NCBI GenBank assembly: GCA_963836015.1
Contig: CAWIIF010000002.1
Coordinates: 496,001 to 560,000 of the forward strand
Reading direction: 5' to 3'
Source: CAWCDJ01 sp963836015
Lineage (GTDB): Bacteria > Acidobacteriota > Terriglobia > Bryobacterales > Bryobacteraceae
DNA length: 64,000 nt
The notes beneath the pieces were generated by a model that worked only from the letters and a program-made list of their open reading frames with translations, was not told where the DNA came from and ran no database searches. A program made the translations under genes and the position numbers. Within the stretch, counting starts at the first letter, position 1, and the number at the start of each line of letters is the position of its first letter. Positions 53,601 through 61,739 of this stretch are shown here, piece by piece.

Positions 53601-54125
53601 CGAGACGTCCCGCGACTGCGCGTTGAGATCCACGATGCCCGGAAGCGTGGCGATCAGGGCCACGAAGTCGCGCCCGCGGATGGCGGTATTGAGCAGTTGC
53701 TGCCCGGCGACCAGGCCGGCGCGCTCGCTCGATGCCGTCTGCACGGGCGTAACCTCCGCCACGACTTCAACGCGCTCCTGCACTTGCCCCACCTGCATGG
53801 CGATTTCACCGAGCGTGCGGCGCTCGCTCATGCTCACCGAGATGTCCCGCACCTGGTAGGACCGGAATCCGCCGACCGATACTTCGACAGTGTAGGTGCC
53901 CGGTAGCACGCTGGAGAAGACGAAGATGCCGGCCTCGTTCGAGCGCAGGGTCTGTACCGCCCGCGTCTCTTGATTCGTGAGAGTGATTTGCGCGTTGGGA
54001 ATGACCGCGCCCCCGGAATCGACGATTGTCCCCGTGATGACTCCACTTATGTTCTGCCCAAACGCGGAACACGCCAGCAGCAGGATCAGAACGCCTGCCA
54101 CCGCGAGACCCAACTGTTTTCTCAT
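50679..54125 (-). CDS. Oar-type TonB-dependent outer-membrane protein
   Basis: The 1148-residue protein (ATG at 54125) has a signal peptide (LAVAGVLILLLACSAFGQ), a carboxypeptidase-regulatory domain (GVITGTIVDSGGAVIPNAQI), a plug (LNTAIRGRDFVALIATLPGI, then GLHINGGRDTSINFALDGVQ) and a large barrel ending LSLRLMF. It is a distant paralogue of the receptor at 30834. It is divergent from the cytochrome-propeller-TPR gene and lies next to the oxidoreductase and esterase genes, so it may import lignocellulose-derived compounds. A TTG ten codons upstream is an alternative start; neither has a clear ribosome binding site. Confidence 0.9.
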   Translation of the reverse strand: MRKQLGLAVAGVLILLLACSAFGQNISGVITGTIVDSGGAVIPNAQITLTNQETRAVQTLRSNEAGIFVFSSVLPGTYTVEVSVGGFRSYQVRDISVSMSERRTLGEIAMQVGQVQERVEVVAEVTPVQTASSERAGLVAGQQLLNTAIRGRDFVALIATLPGIVDLNAQSRDVSKGPGAGGLHINGGRDTSINFALDGVQDTDTGSNGGSHVQPNMDAVAEVKVLTSNYQAEYGRSAAGTINVTVKSGTQSFHGSGYWYYRHEGLYANSFFRNRTGTVRPVERIQNFGYTLGGPVYFKNFNRNKDKLFFFWSQEFVRRRSYPGTQFVTTPTALERGGDFSQTRDVNGAVITIKDPTTGAAFPGNVIPASRINQAGLAILDFFPKPNYVEADPALMYSRNYRANVSGAFPRREDLFRIDYNITPTLNAYFRGTEDNDDENWPYNNWTAGSHNFDMYNNYRWQHGRGVLLHLAKTFSPTLVGEFTFGVSTRGQAFNPSDPSLISRDKMGNIGQWYPAGNESGAIPDVTFGGVASAINGGIGNIPYHNENPVFSWIYNMTKVQGTHTLKGGVYIERMRKDEVGSGNTRGAFDFGRNTNNPFDSNYAFSNALLGNFNSYSEASMRTYSLYRYTQVEVYGQDSWKVSKRLNLEMGLRVYSSPATHDIRQFLTTFIPSTYDANTAAVMYRPAIDPATNKRVAVDPRTGTLAPVTYIGLFVPGSGNYAPGMAVGGVTAPDGLYWTSLSLAPRFGFAYDPKGDGKTAIRGGFGMFYDRPQGNVYSGTVGQPPVSYNPTVSFGNVGTFLQSTGVVGPPGVTVVESANQALPTTMNFSLGVQREIGFETVLDVSYVGSMARHLIEQRNINSIPMYAHFDPNNIDSTTRSPLPDNYLRPYLGMGTINMRTFDGSSNYHGLQVAANRRMSHGIQYGVSYTWSKTLGVSDADFGGLSLYFPVRQRNYGPLSYDIRHVATINYTWDLPELGKKMGNKYLGAVADNWQLSGITSFATGTPFTPGFSTSDGADITGSQEGARIDLIADPNLSKDQRTFSKNFNTDAFGRPATRTFGTAGLGILRNPAWNNWDMSVSKRIPWKGESRYFQLRGEFYNVWNHTEFNGYDTTARFNAAGQQINANFGALTGTRDPRKVQLSLRLMF

Positions 54126-54203
54126 GCGAAGTAGTATATTGCAATACTTGAGCAAAAGATAGCGTTAAAGGTCTTAAACTACTGAATATACGAGAGACGC
54201 CGT

Positions 54204-56564
54204 ATGCCGCCGCGCGTTACACTGGCGCTCGTGAAGCTCACGCACTTCCGGGTGGCGGTCTTCGGCACGTTGCTGCTGGCGTTCGCCTTGGCGGCTCCCC
54301 CTCCGGCCGGCCTCGCCATCGACTACCCGGCGGGCGGCAGCATCTTTCCCCCGGACTTCCCCGCGCCGGAGTTCCTCTGGCGGGACCTGCGTTCCGGCTC
54401 CGCCGAGTGGACCATCGATATCGAACTCGCTGGGCGGGCGCCTCTGCATCTTCGCACTCCCGGCGAGAAGGCCGCGGTTCCTGAAGTCGACCTCCGCGCG
54501 GTGTCTCCGACCAACACGCCTCCTGCGCCTGGCCCGCAAGAGGCCGCCGCGCGGCGGTGGCGGCCGGACGCCGCTGTCTGGCGCGCCGTCCAGCAGGCTT
54601 CCGCGACCGCGCCGGCCCGGATTGCGATCACGGGCTATCGCGGTGGCGCTCCCGTCTCCCGCGGCCAGGTCGAAATCCGTACTTCCACCGACCCGGTGGG
54701 CGCTCCGATCTTCTATCGCGACGTCCCCCTCATGCCCTCGGAGACGGAAAAGGGCGTGATCAAGCCGCTCGCCGCTTCCGCCGTCCCGCTGATTGCGTGG
54801 CGCCTGCGCGACGTTGCCCAGCCCCGCAGCCGTCTGCTCATGGAGGGCCTGCACACCTGCGCCAACTGCCATTCCTTTTCGGCCGACGGGAAAACCATGG
54901 GGATGGACGTGGACGGTCCGCAGAACGACAAGGGGCTCTATGCGCTGGTCCCGGTTGCGCCGCGCATGTCGATTCGCGAGGACAACATCGTCGCGTGGAG
55001 TACCTTTCGCGGAAAGCTCGGCGGACGGCTGCGTGTAGGCTTCATGAGCCAGGTGTCCCCGGATGGCAGCTACGTGGTGACGACGATCAACGATCCGGGG
55101 ACGGACGAGACCGAGTACGAGCGGCGCAAGAACCTGCGCGAGGTGGCTCTCAACTACTTCGTCGCCAACTTCAAGGACTACCGTTTCCTCCAGGTTTTCT
55201 ATCCGACCCGGGGCATCCTCGCCTGGTACAATCGCGCGGCGGGCGTCCTGCAGCCGCTGCCCGGCGCCGACAACCCGCTCTACGTCCACACGAATGCGGT
55301 CTGGAGCCCCGACGGCAAATACCTGGTCTTCTCCCGTGCCGAAGCCCGCGATCCGTATCCGGTGGGGGCGCCGGTGGCGGCGCGGGCGAATGACCCGGCC
55401 GAAACCCAGATCCGCTACGACCTCTATCGCATCCCGTTCAACGGCGGACAGGGCGGCCGCCCCGAAGCGATCGTCGGCGCATCCGGCAACGGGATGAGCA
55501 ACAGCTTTCCCAAAGTGTCGCCGGACGGCCGCTGGATCGTCTTCGTGCAGAGCCGTAACGGACAACTGATGCGCCCGGACAGCCAACTCTATATCGTTCC
55601 GGCAGCCGGGGGCGCGGCGCGGCGCATGCGCTGCAACACCCCCCTGATGAACTCCTGGCACAGCTTTTCGCCCAACGGGCGGTGGCTGGTCTTCTCCTCG
55701 AAGAGCCGCTCGCCGTATACCCAGATGTTCCTGACCCATATCGATGCCAACGGCGACGACAGCCCCGCGATCCTGATCGAGAACGCCACGGCCGCCAATC
55801 GCGCGGTCAACATTCCGGAGTTCGTTAATATCCCGCTGGACGGCATGCTGAAGATCGACGCGCCCGTAACGGATTACTACAGCCTGGTGGATAGCGCTTC
55901 CGACCTGATGAAACGAGGTCAGTACAGGGAGGGGGCGGCGGAGTGGAGAAAGGCTCTCGAACTCGGCCCCGGCGAGGCCCGTGCCCACAACAACCTGGGC
56001 GTGTGCCTCTTCAAAACCGGCGAGGTGGAGGAAGCGATCGCCCACTATCGCACGGCCCTGGAACTCAGCCCCGAGTATCCGGAAGCGCTCAACAACTTGG
56101 GCGATGCGCTGGTCCGCCGCAGGCAGTTCCACGAGGCCATTCCGTACCTGGAGAAAGCGATCGAACTGAACCCGAACTATGCCAGCGCTCACAGCAATCT
56201 CGGCTCGGCGCTCGCGCAGGTCAACCGGCTCGCTGAGGGTATTTCCGAACTCGAGAAAGCGGTCGCGTACAAGCCCGATCTTGCCGATGCGCAGAACAAT
56301 CTCGGCGTGGCGCTTGCGATCTCGGGCCGTTACGCGGACGCCATCCCTCCTCTGGAGGAGGCGGCCAAACTGACCGGCGGCGGCGATCCGGCGATTCTGG
56401 ATCTGCTGGCCAAGATGTATGCCGAGACCGGAGGCTTCGAACGGGCCGCGGCAACGGCTCGGCGCGCTCTCGCCGCCGCATCCCGCAGCAACAACGCAAG
56501 GTCGATCGAGATGCTGAAGGCGCGCATCGCCGAATACGAATCCCGGATTCCGCCGCGGCGCTGA
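54204..56564 (+). CDS. Cytochrome-c motif, PD40 propeller and TPR fusion protein
   Basis: The 786-residue exported protein begins with a hydrophobic leader (RVAVFGTLLLAFALAAPPPA) and an Ig-like region. It then has one c-type heme motif in HTCANCHSFSADGKTMGMDV (about residue 219), and a propeller with PD40 repeats (VWSPDGKYLVFSRA, KVSPDGRWIVFVQS, SFSPNGRWLVFSSK). The C-terminal 200 residues form five or six TPR repeats (ARAHNNLGVCLFKTGEVEEA, PEALNNLGDALVRRRQFHEA). The heme suggests electron transfer or redox sensing, and the TPRs a partner protein. The combination is unusual; no function is known. It is divergent from the Oar-type receptor. Confidence 0.8.
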   Translation: MPPRVTLALVKLTHFRVAVFGTLLLAFALAAPPPAGLAIDYPAGGSIFPPDFPAPEFLWRDLRSGSAEWTIDIELAGRAPLHLRTPGEKAAVPEVDLRAVSPTNTPPAPGPQEAAARRWRPDAAVWRAVQQASATAPARIAITGYRGGAPVSRGQVEIRTSTDPVGAPIFYRDVPLMPSETEKGVIKPLAASAVPLIAWRLRDVAQPRSRLLMEGLHTCANCHSFSADGKTMGMDVDGPQNDKGLYALVPVAPRMSIREDNIVAWSTFRGKLGGRLRVGFMSQVSPDGSYVVTTINDPGTDETEYERRKNLREVALNYFVANFKDYRFLQVFYPTRGILAWYNRAAGVLQPLPGADNPLYVHTNAVWSPDGKYLVFSRAEARDPYPVGAPVAARANDPAETQIRYDLYRIPFNGGQGGRPEAIVGASGNGMSNSFPKVSPDGRWIVFVQSRNGQLMRPDSQLYIVPAAGGAARRMRCNTPLMNSWHSFSPNGRWLVFSSKSRSPYTQMFLTHIDANGDDSPAILIENATAANRAVNIPEFVNIPLDGMLKIDAPVTDYYSLVDSASDLMKRGQYREGAAEWRKALELGPGEARAHNNLGVCLFKTGEVEEAIAHYRTALELSPEYPEALNNLGDALVRRRQFHEAIPYLEKAIELNPNYASAHSNLGSALAQVNRLAEGISELEKAVAYKPDLADAQNNLGVALAISGRYADAIPPLEEAAKLTGGGDPAILDLLAKMYAETGGFERAAATARRALAAASRSNNARSIEMLKARIAEYESRIPPRR

Positions 56565-56648
56565 CGGCTTCTCCGGGGCTGGCGGCGAACCGGCCCGCCC
56601 ACGCCGGGAGCTATACTGAATCGGCAACGAGGAGGTCAGGCTCCGAAA

Positions 56649-58892
56649 ATGATGAAGCTATCGATATGGCTGGCGCTTGCCGCCGCCGCGTTACCGGCGG
56701 CCGATCGCAAGCAGGAACTCGACGATCTGCTGAAGATCCTTCCTCCTTCCAACACGCGAATCACGGGCAGGATCAGCGCGAAGGACAAGTCCTGGGAAGA
56801 CTGGGTGCGGCGCACGGGCGAGCTTCCTCCCGATTTTGACAGCATGCCCTCCATCCCGGGGCTCCCCGAGGCGCCCTTCGCTTCGGTCGAGGCATGGCAG
56901 CGCGAACGGCAGCGAATCCGGGCGCTGTTCGAGCAATGGGTTTACGGGAAGATGCCCCCGGCGCCGGATAACTTGCGGGCCGTAGTCACCGGGAGTCACG
57001 ACGAAGGCGGCGTGACGGTGCGCGACGTGCGCCTGGAATTCGGCCCCGCGCACCGCGCGACTCTGCGCGTGCAGCTGATGATTCCTCCCGGCAAAGGACC
57101 GTTCCCCGTCTTTCTCACGAACCACCCGCGCACGCGCCCATGGGTCGCGACGGCGGTCCGGCGAGGGTACATCGGGGCGATCTACTTCGCGGCCGACCCG
57201 ATTTACGGGAACGCCGACGATTCCGATGCGTACATCGACATCTATCCGGAATACGATTTTTCATGCCTGGCGCGATGGGCGTGGGCGGGCATGCGCGCGG
57301 TCGACTACCTGACGACACTGCCCGAGGTGGACAAAGGCAAGATCGCGATCAGCGGCCATTCCCGCAACGGCAAGCAGGCGCTGCTCGCGGCCGCTTTCGA
57401 CGAGCGCATCGCGGCCGTCATCCCCTCCAGCGGGAACACCGGCGAAGGCAATCCCTGGAGGTACACGAGCGACATGTTCGAGAACGAGAGCCTCGAGCAG
57501 ATCACCGGCTCGTTTCCGCACTGGTTCCACCCGCGGCTGCGGTTTTTCGCCGGCCGCGAGGACAAACTGCCGGTGGACGAGAACCTGCTGATGGCGCTGG
57601 TGGCTCCGCGCGGCCTGTTCATGTATTCGGCATTTTCGGAGTCGCAGGGTGGTCCGTTCGGGTTTGAGCAGGCATACCGGTCAGTGCTGAAGGTCTATGA
57701 GCATTGGGGCGCCGCGGACAAGCTTTGGCTGAATCTGCGCGATGGGGAGCACCCCACCACGGCGGGCGATATCGAGATCTTCATGGATTTTCTGGATTCC
57801 GTATTCGGCCGCAAGCAGTTCCCCAAACGCGAGACGTGGATCAACGGGTACACCTTCGACGAATGGAAACGGGTTTCGGGCGAATCCATCGATCCCCTGC
57901 GGTATCCGCGCAGGACGCCCGGCGATTACAACCAGGGAAACTGGGAAGAAAAAAAGGCCGGCATCCGTCATGAGATTCTGTGGGCGTTGGGCGAAGAGCC
58001 GGCCGGTGTCCGGTTCCCGGCGCTCGAAAAGCTGAAACAATCCGTGTATACGAGCGACGGCTGGATGTCACTGCTGTTTCAGCGCCCGCTGAAGGCGCCC
58101 GGCATGTCATCGGCGCCGCTGGCGTTTGGCGACGATCTCAAAGGCGACCTCTACTACCCCGATACCGTCGCGGCCGGACAGCGGCTGCCGCTGGTGTTGT
58201 GGCTGCATCCGTTCTCGTATTCGACCGGCTACTCACGGGATACCAGGTCCACCTTCGCTTCTTTGACGAGGCGCGGCTTTGCGGTGCTGGCGTTCGACCA
58301 GATCGGCTTCGGCACCCGGATCCGCGATGCGCGCGCGTTTTACCAACGGTATCCCAAGTGGAGCCTGATGGGTAAGATGGTGACCGACACCAGGGCCGCG
58401 ATCGACGCCGCGGCGGCGCTGGAGAACATCGACCCGCAGCGCATCTATATTGTGGGATACGCTCTGGGAGCAAAAGTCGGGCTGCTTACCGCGGCGCTCG
58501 ACGAGCGTGTCCAAGGACTGGCTGCCGTGGACGGGTTCGATCCTTTGCGGTTGGACACACAGGAGAAGGGTACAGAAGGGATTCTGCAATACTCGCACCT
58601 GCACGGGCTGATCCCACGGTTCGGGTTCTTCGCGGGGTACGAAGAGCGGCTGCCGCTCGATTTCGACGAGGCCCTGGCCTCTGTGGCCCCGCGTTCCGTG
58701 CTGGTCGTGGCTCCGGCGCTGGATCGATATGCGCGCGCGGATGACGTCCGCAGCGAAATCGGCCAGGTCCGGCGGGTGTATGAGAGGATGGGCCGGCCGG
58801 ACGGGTTGCGGCTGGAGACGCCGCTCGAATTCAGCCGGTTCCCGCGTACGCTGCAAGAGCAGGTGTTCGACTGGCTGGCTACGGTCCGGTAG
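56649..58892 (+). CDS. CE15-like glucuronoyl esterase with second hydrolase domain (paralogue)
   Basis: This 747-residue secreted protein has the same layout as the gene at 46850. A short signal peptide (LSIWLALAAAALPAAD) is followed by a CE15-like domain with GHSRNGK (Ser238), PSSGNTGEGNPWRYTSDMF and RDGEHPT, then a second alpha/beta-hydrolase domain in which GYALGAK replaces the serine elbow with Ala605. A GAGGAGG element lies 11 nt upstream of the ATG and a TATACT box at 56612-56617. CE15 enzymes free xylan from lignin. Two such genes near an Oar-type receptor and oxidoreductases suggest plant-residue use. Confidence 0.8.
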   Translation: MMKLSIWLALAAAALPAADRKQELDDLLKILPPSNTRITGRISAKDKSWEDWVRRTGELPPDFDSMPSIPGLPEAPFASVEAWQRERQRIRALFEQWVYGKMPPAPDNLRAVVTGSHDEGGVTVRDVRLEFGPAHRATLRVQLMIPPGKGPFPVFLTNHPRTRPWVATAVRRGYIGAIYFAADPIYGNADDSDAYIDIYPEYDFSCLARWAWAGMRAVDYLTTLPEVDKGKIAISGHSRNGKQALLAAAFDERIAAVIPSSGNTGEGNPWRYTSDMFENESLEQITGSFPHWFHPRLRFFAGREDKLPVDENLLMALVAPRGLFMYSAFSESQGGPFGFEQAYRSVLKVYEHWGAADKLWLNLRDGEHPTTAGDIEIFMDFLDSVFGRKQFPKRETWINGYTFDEWKRVSGESIDPLRYPRRTPGDYNQGNWEEKKAGIRHEILWALGEEPAGVRFPALEKLKQSVYTSDGWMSLLFQRPLKAPGMSSAPLAFGDDLKGDLYYPDTVAAGQRLPLVLWLHPFSYSTGYSRDTRSTFASLTRRGFAVLAFDQIGFGTRIRDARAFYQRYPKWSLMGKMVTDTRAAIDAAAALENIDPQRIYIVGYALGAKVGLLTAALDERVQGLAAVDGFDPLRLDTQEKGTEGILQYSHLHGLIPRFGFFAGYEERLPLDFDEALASVAPRSVLVVAPALDRYARADDVRSEIGQVRRVYERMGRPDGLRLETPLEFSRFPRTLQEQVFDWLATVR

Positions 58893-59268
58893 ACGGGAGG
58901 CCGCATCTACACCCTCGGAACAGAGGGCTGCACAGAAGCGGTGGATGGCGGCTTCGCAGGAGATCAGTGACTTCGTTCTTCGCCGATTACGGCCCACCGC
59001 GATCGAGCAAGAGGGGCGTCCTCCCGACCCGATGGGAGACGTATGACCGAGTCGGATCTGTCCCCGGAGAATGCCACCGGGTAGCACTCCGAAAAGCGCT
59101 AGAGAAGGCAGAACCCGCACCGCGATGCCCTTGGACAAGCCGGCAGCGCTGATCGCGTTTGAAGAAGGCCTCGCCGTCTTCGCAGATTTCGTAAGGAGGA
59201 GAGAGAATTCCGGGGAGGATACGCCGATTCCACGGGATCAGCCGTAGAGATGATCGGCCCCGTTTCGT

Positions 59269-59439
59269 CCCGGAAATTGTCGCCGCGATCTGGAGGACCC
59301 GATCGGTCGGAATCTGTGACACAACCTCCCGAGTCTCCATATCGATCACTTGCGCCACGAGTCTCTTCGTCGCGGGATCGACAAGGAAGGACAACTGACG
59401 GCCGCCGGCAATGATTCCCGACTGCCTGATCGCGTCCAC
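59269..59439 (-). pseudogene. FlaG-like fragment
   Basis: A GTG-started frame at 59439 reads GRQLSFLVDPATKRLVAQVI followed by DMETREVVSQIPTDRVLQIA, the core of the FlaG family (L-x-F-x-x-D ... V-I-D-x-x-T-x-E-V-x-x-Q-I-P). The match ends near ATISG; beyond it the frame stays open to 58987 but reads as low-complexity Arg-rich sequence. The variable N-terminus of FlaG is absent. No flagellar gene lies nearby, so this is a stray remnant. Confidence 0.5.
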
Positions 59440-59620
59440 GGCCCTCCGCCGCCAGCGTCCATGAGATGTTCCTCACCCTGGAGCAGCGAGCCTCATCATT
59501 AGAACTCCAGGTGTGGACAGGTCCATCCGACTGACGCTGGCGCGGACGGAGTTGCCATTCGGTAGGGGCAGCGAGCTCGACACGCAGAGTTTCGCTGGCG
59601 ATGCTGCTAGCCTGTCATTG

Positions 59621-60040
59621 ATGAAGGCCGTTCGAATTCGCCAACATGGCGGTCCGGAGGTGCTCACCTTTGAAGATGTTCCGAATCCGACGATCAAGGC
59701 CAACCATGTGCTCATCCGCGTGCGCGCATGCGCTCTGAACCAGCTCGACCTGTTTGTCCGCTCCGGCATTCCGGGGATGACGTTCTCCATGCCGCACATT
59801 CTGGGGTGTGACATCGCGGGGGAAGTGGTCGAAGTGGGCGAGTTGTGCGAGCGCGTCAAGGCCTGATCGCGGGTGTTGCTCTCCCCTGGGGTGAGCTGCC
59901 GGCAGTGCGAGGAATGTCTTAACGGCAACGACAACCTGTGTCGCCGCTGGTGTTCGGCCGCCGGGCTGATCTGTTCGTTACCTGGAATTTATGCCGTCGG
60001 AGGAATCTGTGGGTGGTTTGGCCCACGTTTAGCCCTGTGA
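59621..60040 (+). pseudogene. Zinc-type alcohol dehydrogenase/quinone reductase fragment
   Basis: The ATG at 59621 opens KAVRIRQHGGPEVLTFEDVP, VLIRVRACALNQLDLFVRSG and PHILGCDIAGEVVEVGE, the N-terminal GroES-like domain of medium-chain dehydrogenases. The frame is stopped by TGA in VKA-stop-SRVLLSPG, where a Gly codon (GGA) is expected. It then continues with CRQCEECLNGNDNLCRRWC, the structural zinc loop, and diverges. The nucleotide-binding domain is missing. Confidence 0.75.
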
Positions 60041-60202
60041 TTTATTGAGAAATCTCCAGAGCTTTCGGCAAGTGGGCTCGAAGGATCGCTGTTGTTCCTC
60101 GGAGTCGCCGTGATGGAGAATGGGGCCACCGTCCTTGATCAAATCGGCCAGAACTTTCTGCACTGGCGCCTTTCTGAGCGAAGGCGTGTAGTTGAGTTCG
60201 GT

Positions 60203-61724
60203 GATCTCGATATCGAGGTGCAGCGCTACCTGCGTCCGATCGCTCAGGCGGACCTTTTGCGCACGCAGGCCGGACAAGCGGCGCGCGGCATCCCGGGCGC
60301 AACGCTTCCCGGCGGGCTGAACACGGGCGTCCTGGGGGCCGGCGTGAACTCCGCCGCGGGAACTGGCGGCGTGGGCGCGGCGGGCGGCATCACGGGGGGC
60401 GGAGGCGCGCTGCAGATCGGGCAGGTGGGGACGTTCGACCCCTCTCTGAGTTTCAATTTCAGCTTCGACCGCAACGTCTCGCCGCTGAACACGACCGTGG
60501 TGGCGGGCGTGCCGACGGTGGTGACCGACTCGCTGGCCTGGAGCACCAGCTATGCCCAGCTTCTGCCCGAGGGGTCGAGCTACTTTGCGGGCGTGAGCGT
60601 CATCAGGCAGCTCACAACGCAGCAGCATCTGCGGTTCAATCCGGCGTTCATTACGCGGTTCACTTCCGGCTTCAACCAGCCGCTGCTCAACGGGCGCGGC
60701 TTCATCCCCAATATGCGATTCGTCTACGTGGCCGAGAACAACCTGAAGACCTCGGAGCAGATCTTCCGGCTGCAGGTAACCACTACGCTGGCGCAAGTCG
60801 AGGATGCCTACTGGGATCTGGCCGGCTTCCGGGAGGCGGTGCAGGTAGCGCAGGAATCGTTGACGGCGGCCAAGGACCTCTACAACAACAACGACCGCCG
60901 CTACCAGGCCGGCGTGGGGGCCGGGCTCGATCTGGTGACCGCCCAGGCCCAGGTGGCGGCGGCGCAGCGCGACCTGGTGGTGGCGCGCACCAATTTCCAG
61001 ATGGCCGAGACGCAACTCAAAAGCATGCTGAGCAAGCGCATGGACTCGCTGCTCGACGCCGAACGAGGTCATCGCCGGACGGTTCACGCGCAACGCGATG
61101 CTGCCGCAGCTCAGCACCTTCGGCCTGTACGCCGGCTCCGGCCTGCAAGGCAACGCACTGCTGGGGACCGCCACGAGCGCGGGCAGCTTCGGCTCGGTCG
61201 ACCAGGCGCTGGGCGCGGCCTTCCCGGAGTACGGCAGTGGCGTCAGCTATTTCATGTACCTGGGCAATCATTCGGCGCAGGCGGACGGCCTCCGCTCGCA
61301 GTTGGAAGCCAACCAGACGCAGGTCAACCTGCAGCGCTCGCGGCAGCAGATCAACCTGGAGGTGCGGCAGGCGATCACGGGCCTGCTGCAGGGGCACTCC
61401 CAGGTGGAAGCGGCCCACGAGGCGGCGGACCTGGCGCGGCAAGTGCTGGAAGCGGAGCGGAAGAAGCTGGACGCGGGCATTTCGACGCCCTACGACGTGG
61501 TGCTGCGGGATCGCGATTTCGTGACCGCCCGGCAGGCGGAGATCACCGCGATGTCGGGCTATGCCAAGGCGCTGGTGGAGATGCAACGCGCCTCCGGGCT
61601 GCTGCTGGAGCGGAACAACATCGAATTGGAGGACGCGCACGTGGGCGTGGTGACGCACATGCCCGCGCCCGGCATTCCGCGGGCGTCGGGAAGCACGCCT
61701 GTTGCGCCGGGGATTTCTCGATAA
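60203..61724 (+). pseudogene. TolC-family outer-membrane protein, broken (copy 1)
   Basis: The reading frame enters the family at DLDIEVQRYLRPIAQADLLR and continues GQAARGIPGATLPGGLNTGV and FTSGFNQPLLNGRGFIPNMR to TNFQMAETQLKSMLSKRMD. Near 61065 part of the helical hairpin is deleted and the frame shifts, after which FTRNAMLPQLSTFGLYAGSG and LEVRQAITGLLQGHSQVEAA run to the stop at 61724. The N-terminus, including the signal peptide, is also replaced by unrelated sequence. TolC-type proteins are the outer-membrane channels of RND and type I export. A second broken copy follows 15 nt later. Confidence 0.8.
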
Positions 61725-61739
61725 CCCAGGTCCCGACCC

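Noticed and set aside
50811..53906. 1031-codon plus-strand frame
   Set aside because: It is the antisense of the Oar-type receptor gene.
54174..56627. 817-codon minus-strand frame
   Set aside because: It is the antisense of the cytochrome-propeller-TPR gene.
59858..59866. Selenocysteine readthrough at the TGA
   Set aside because: The position normally holds Gly, no SECIS-like hairpin is evident, and the gene is truncated anyway.
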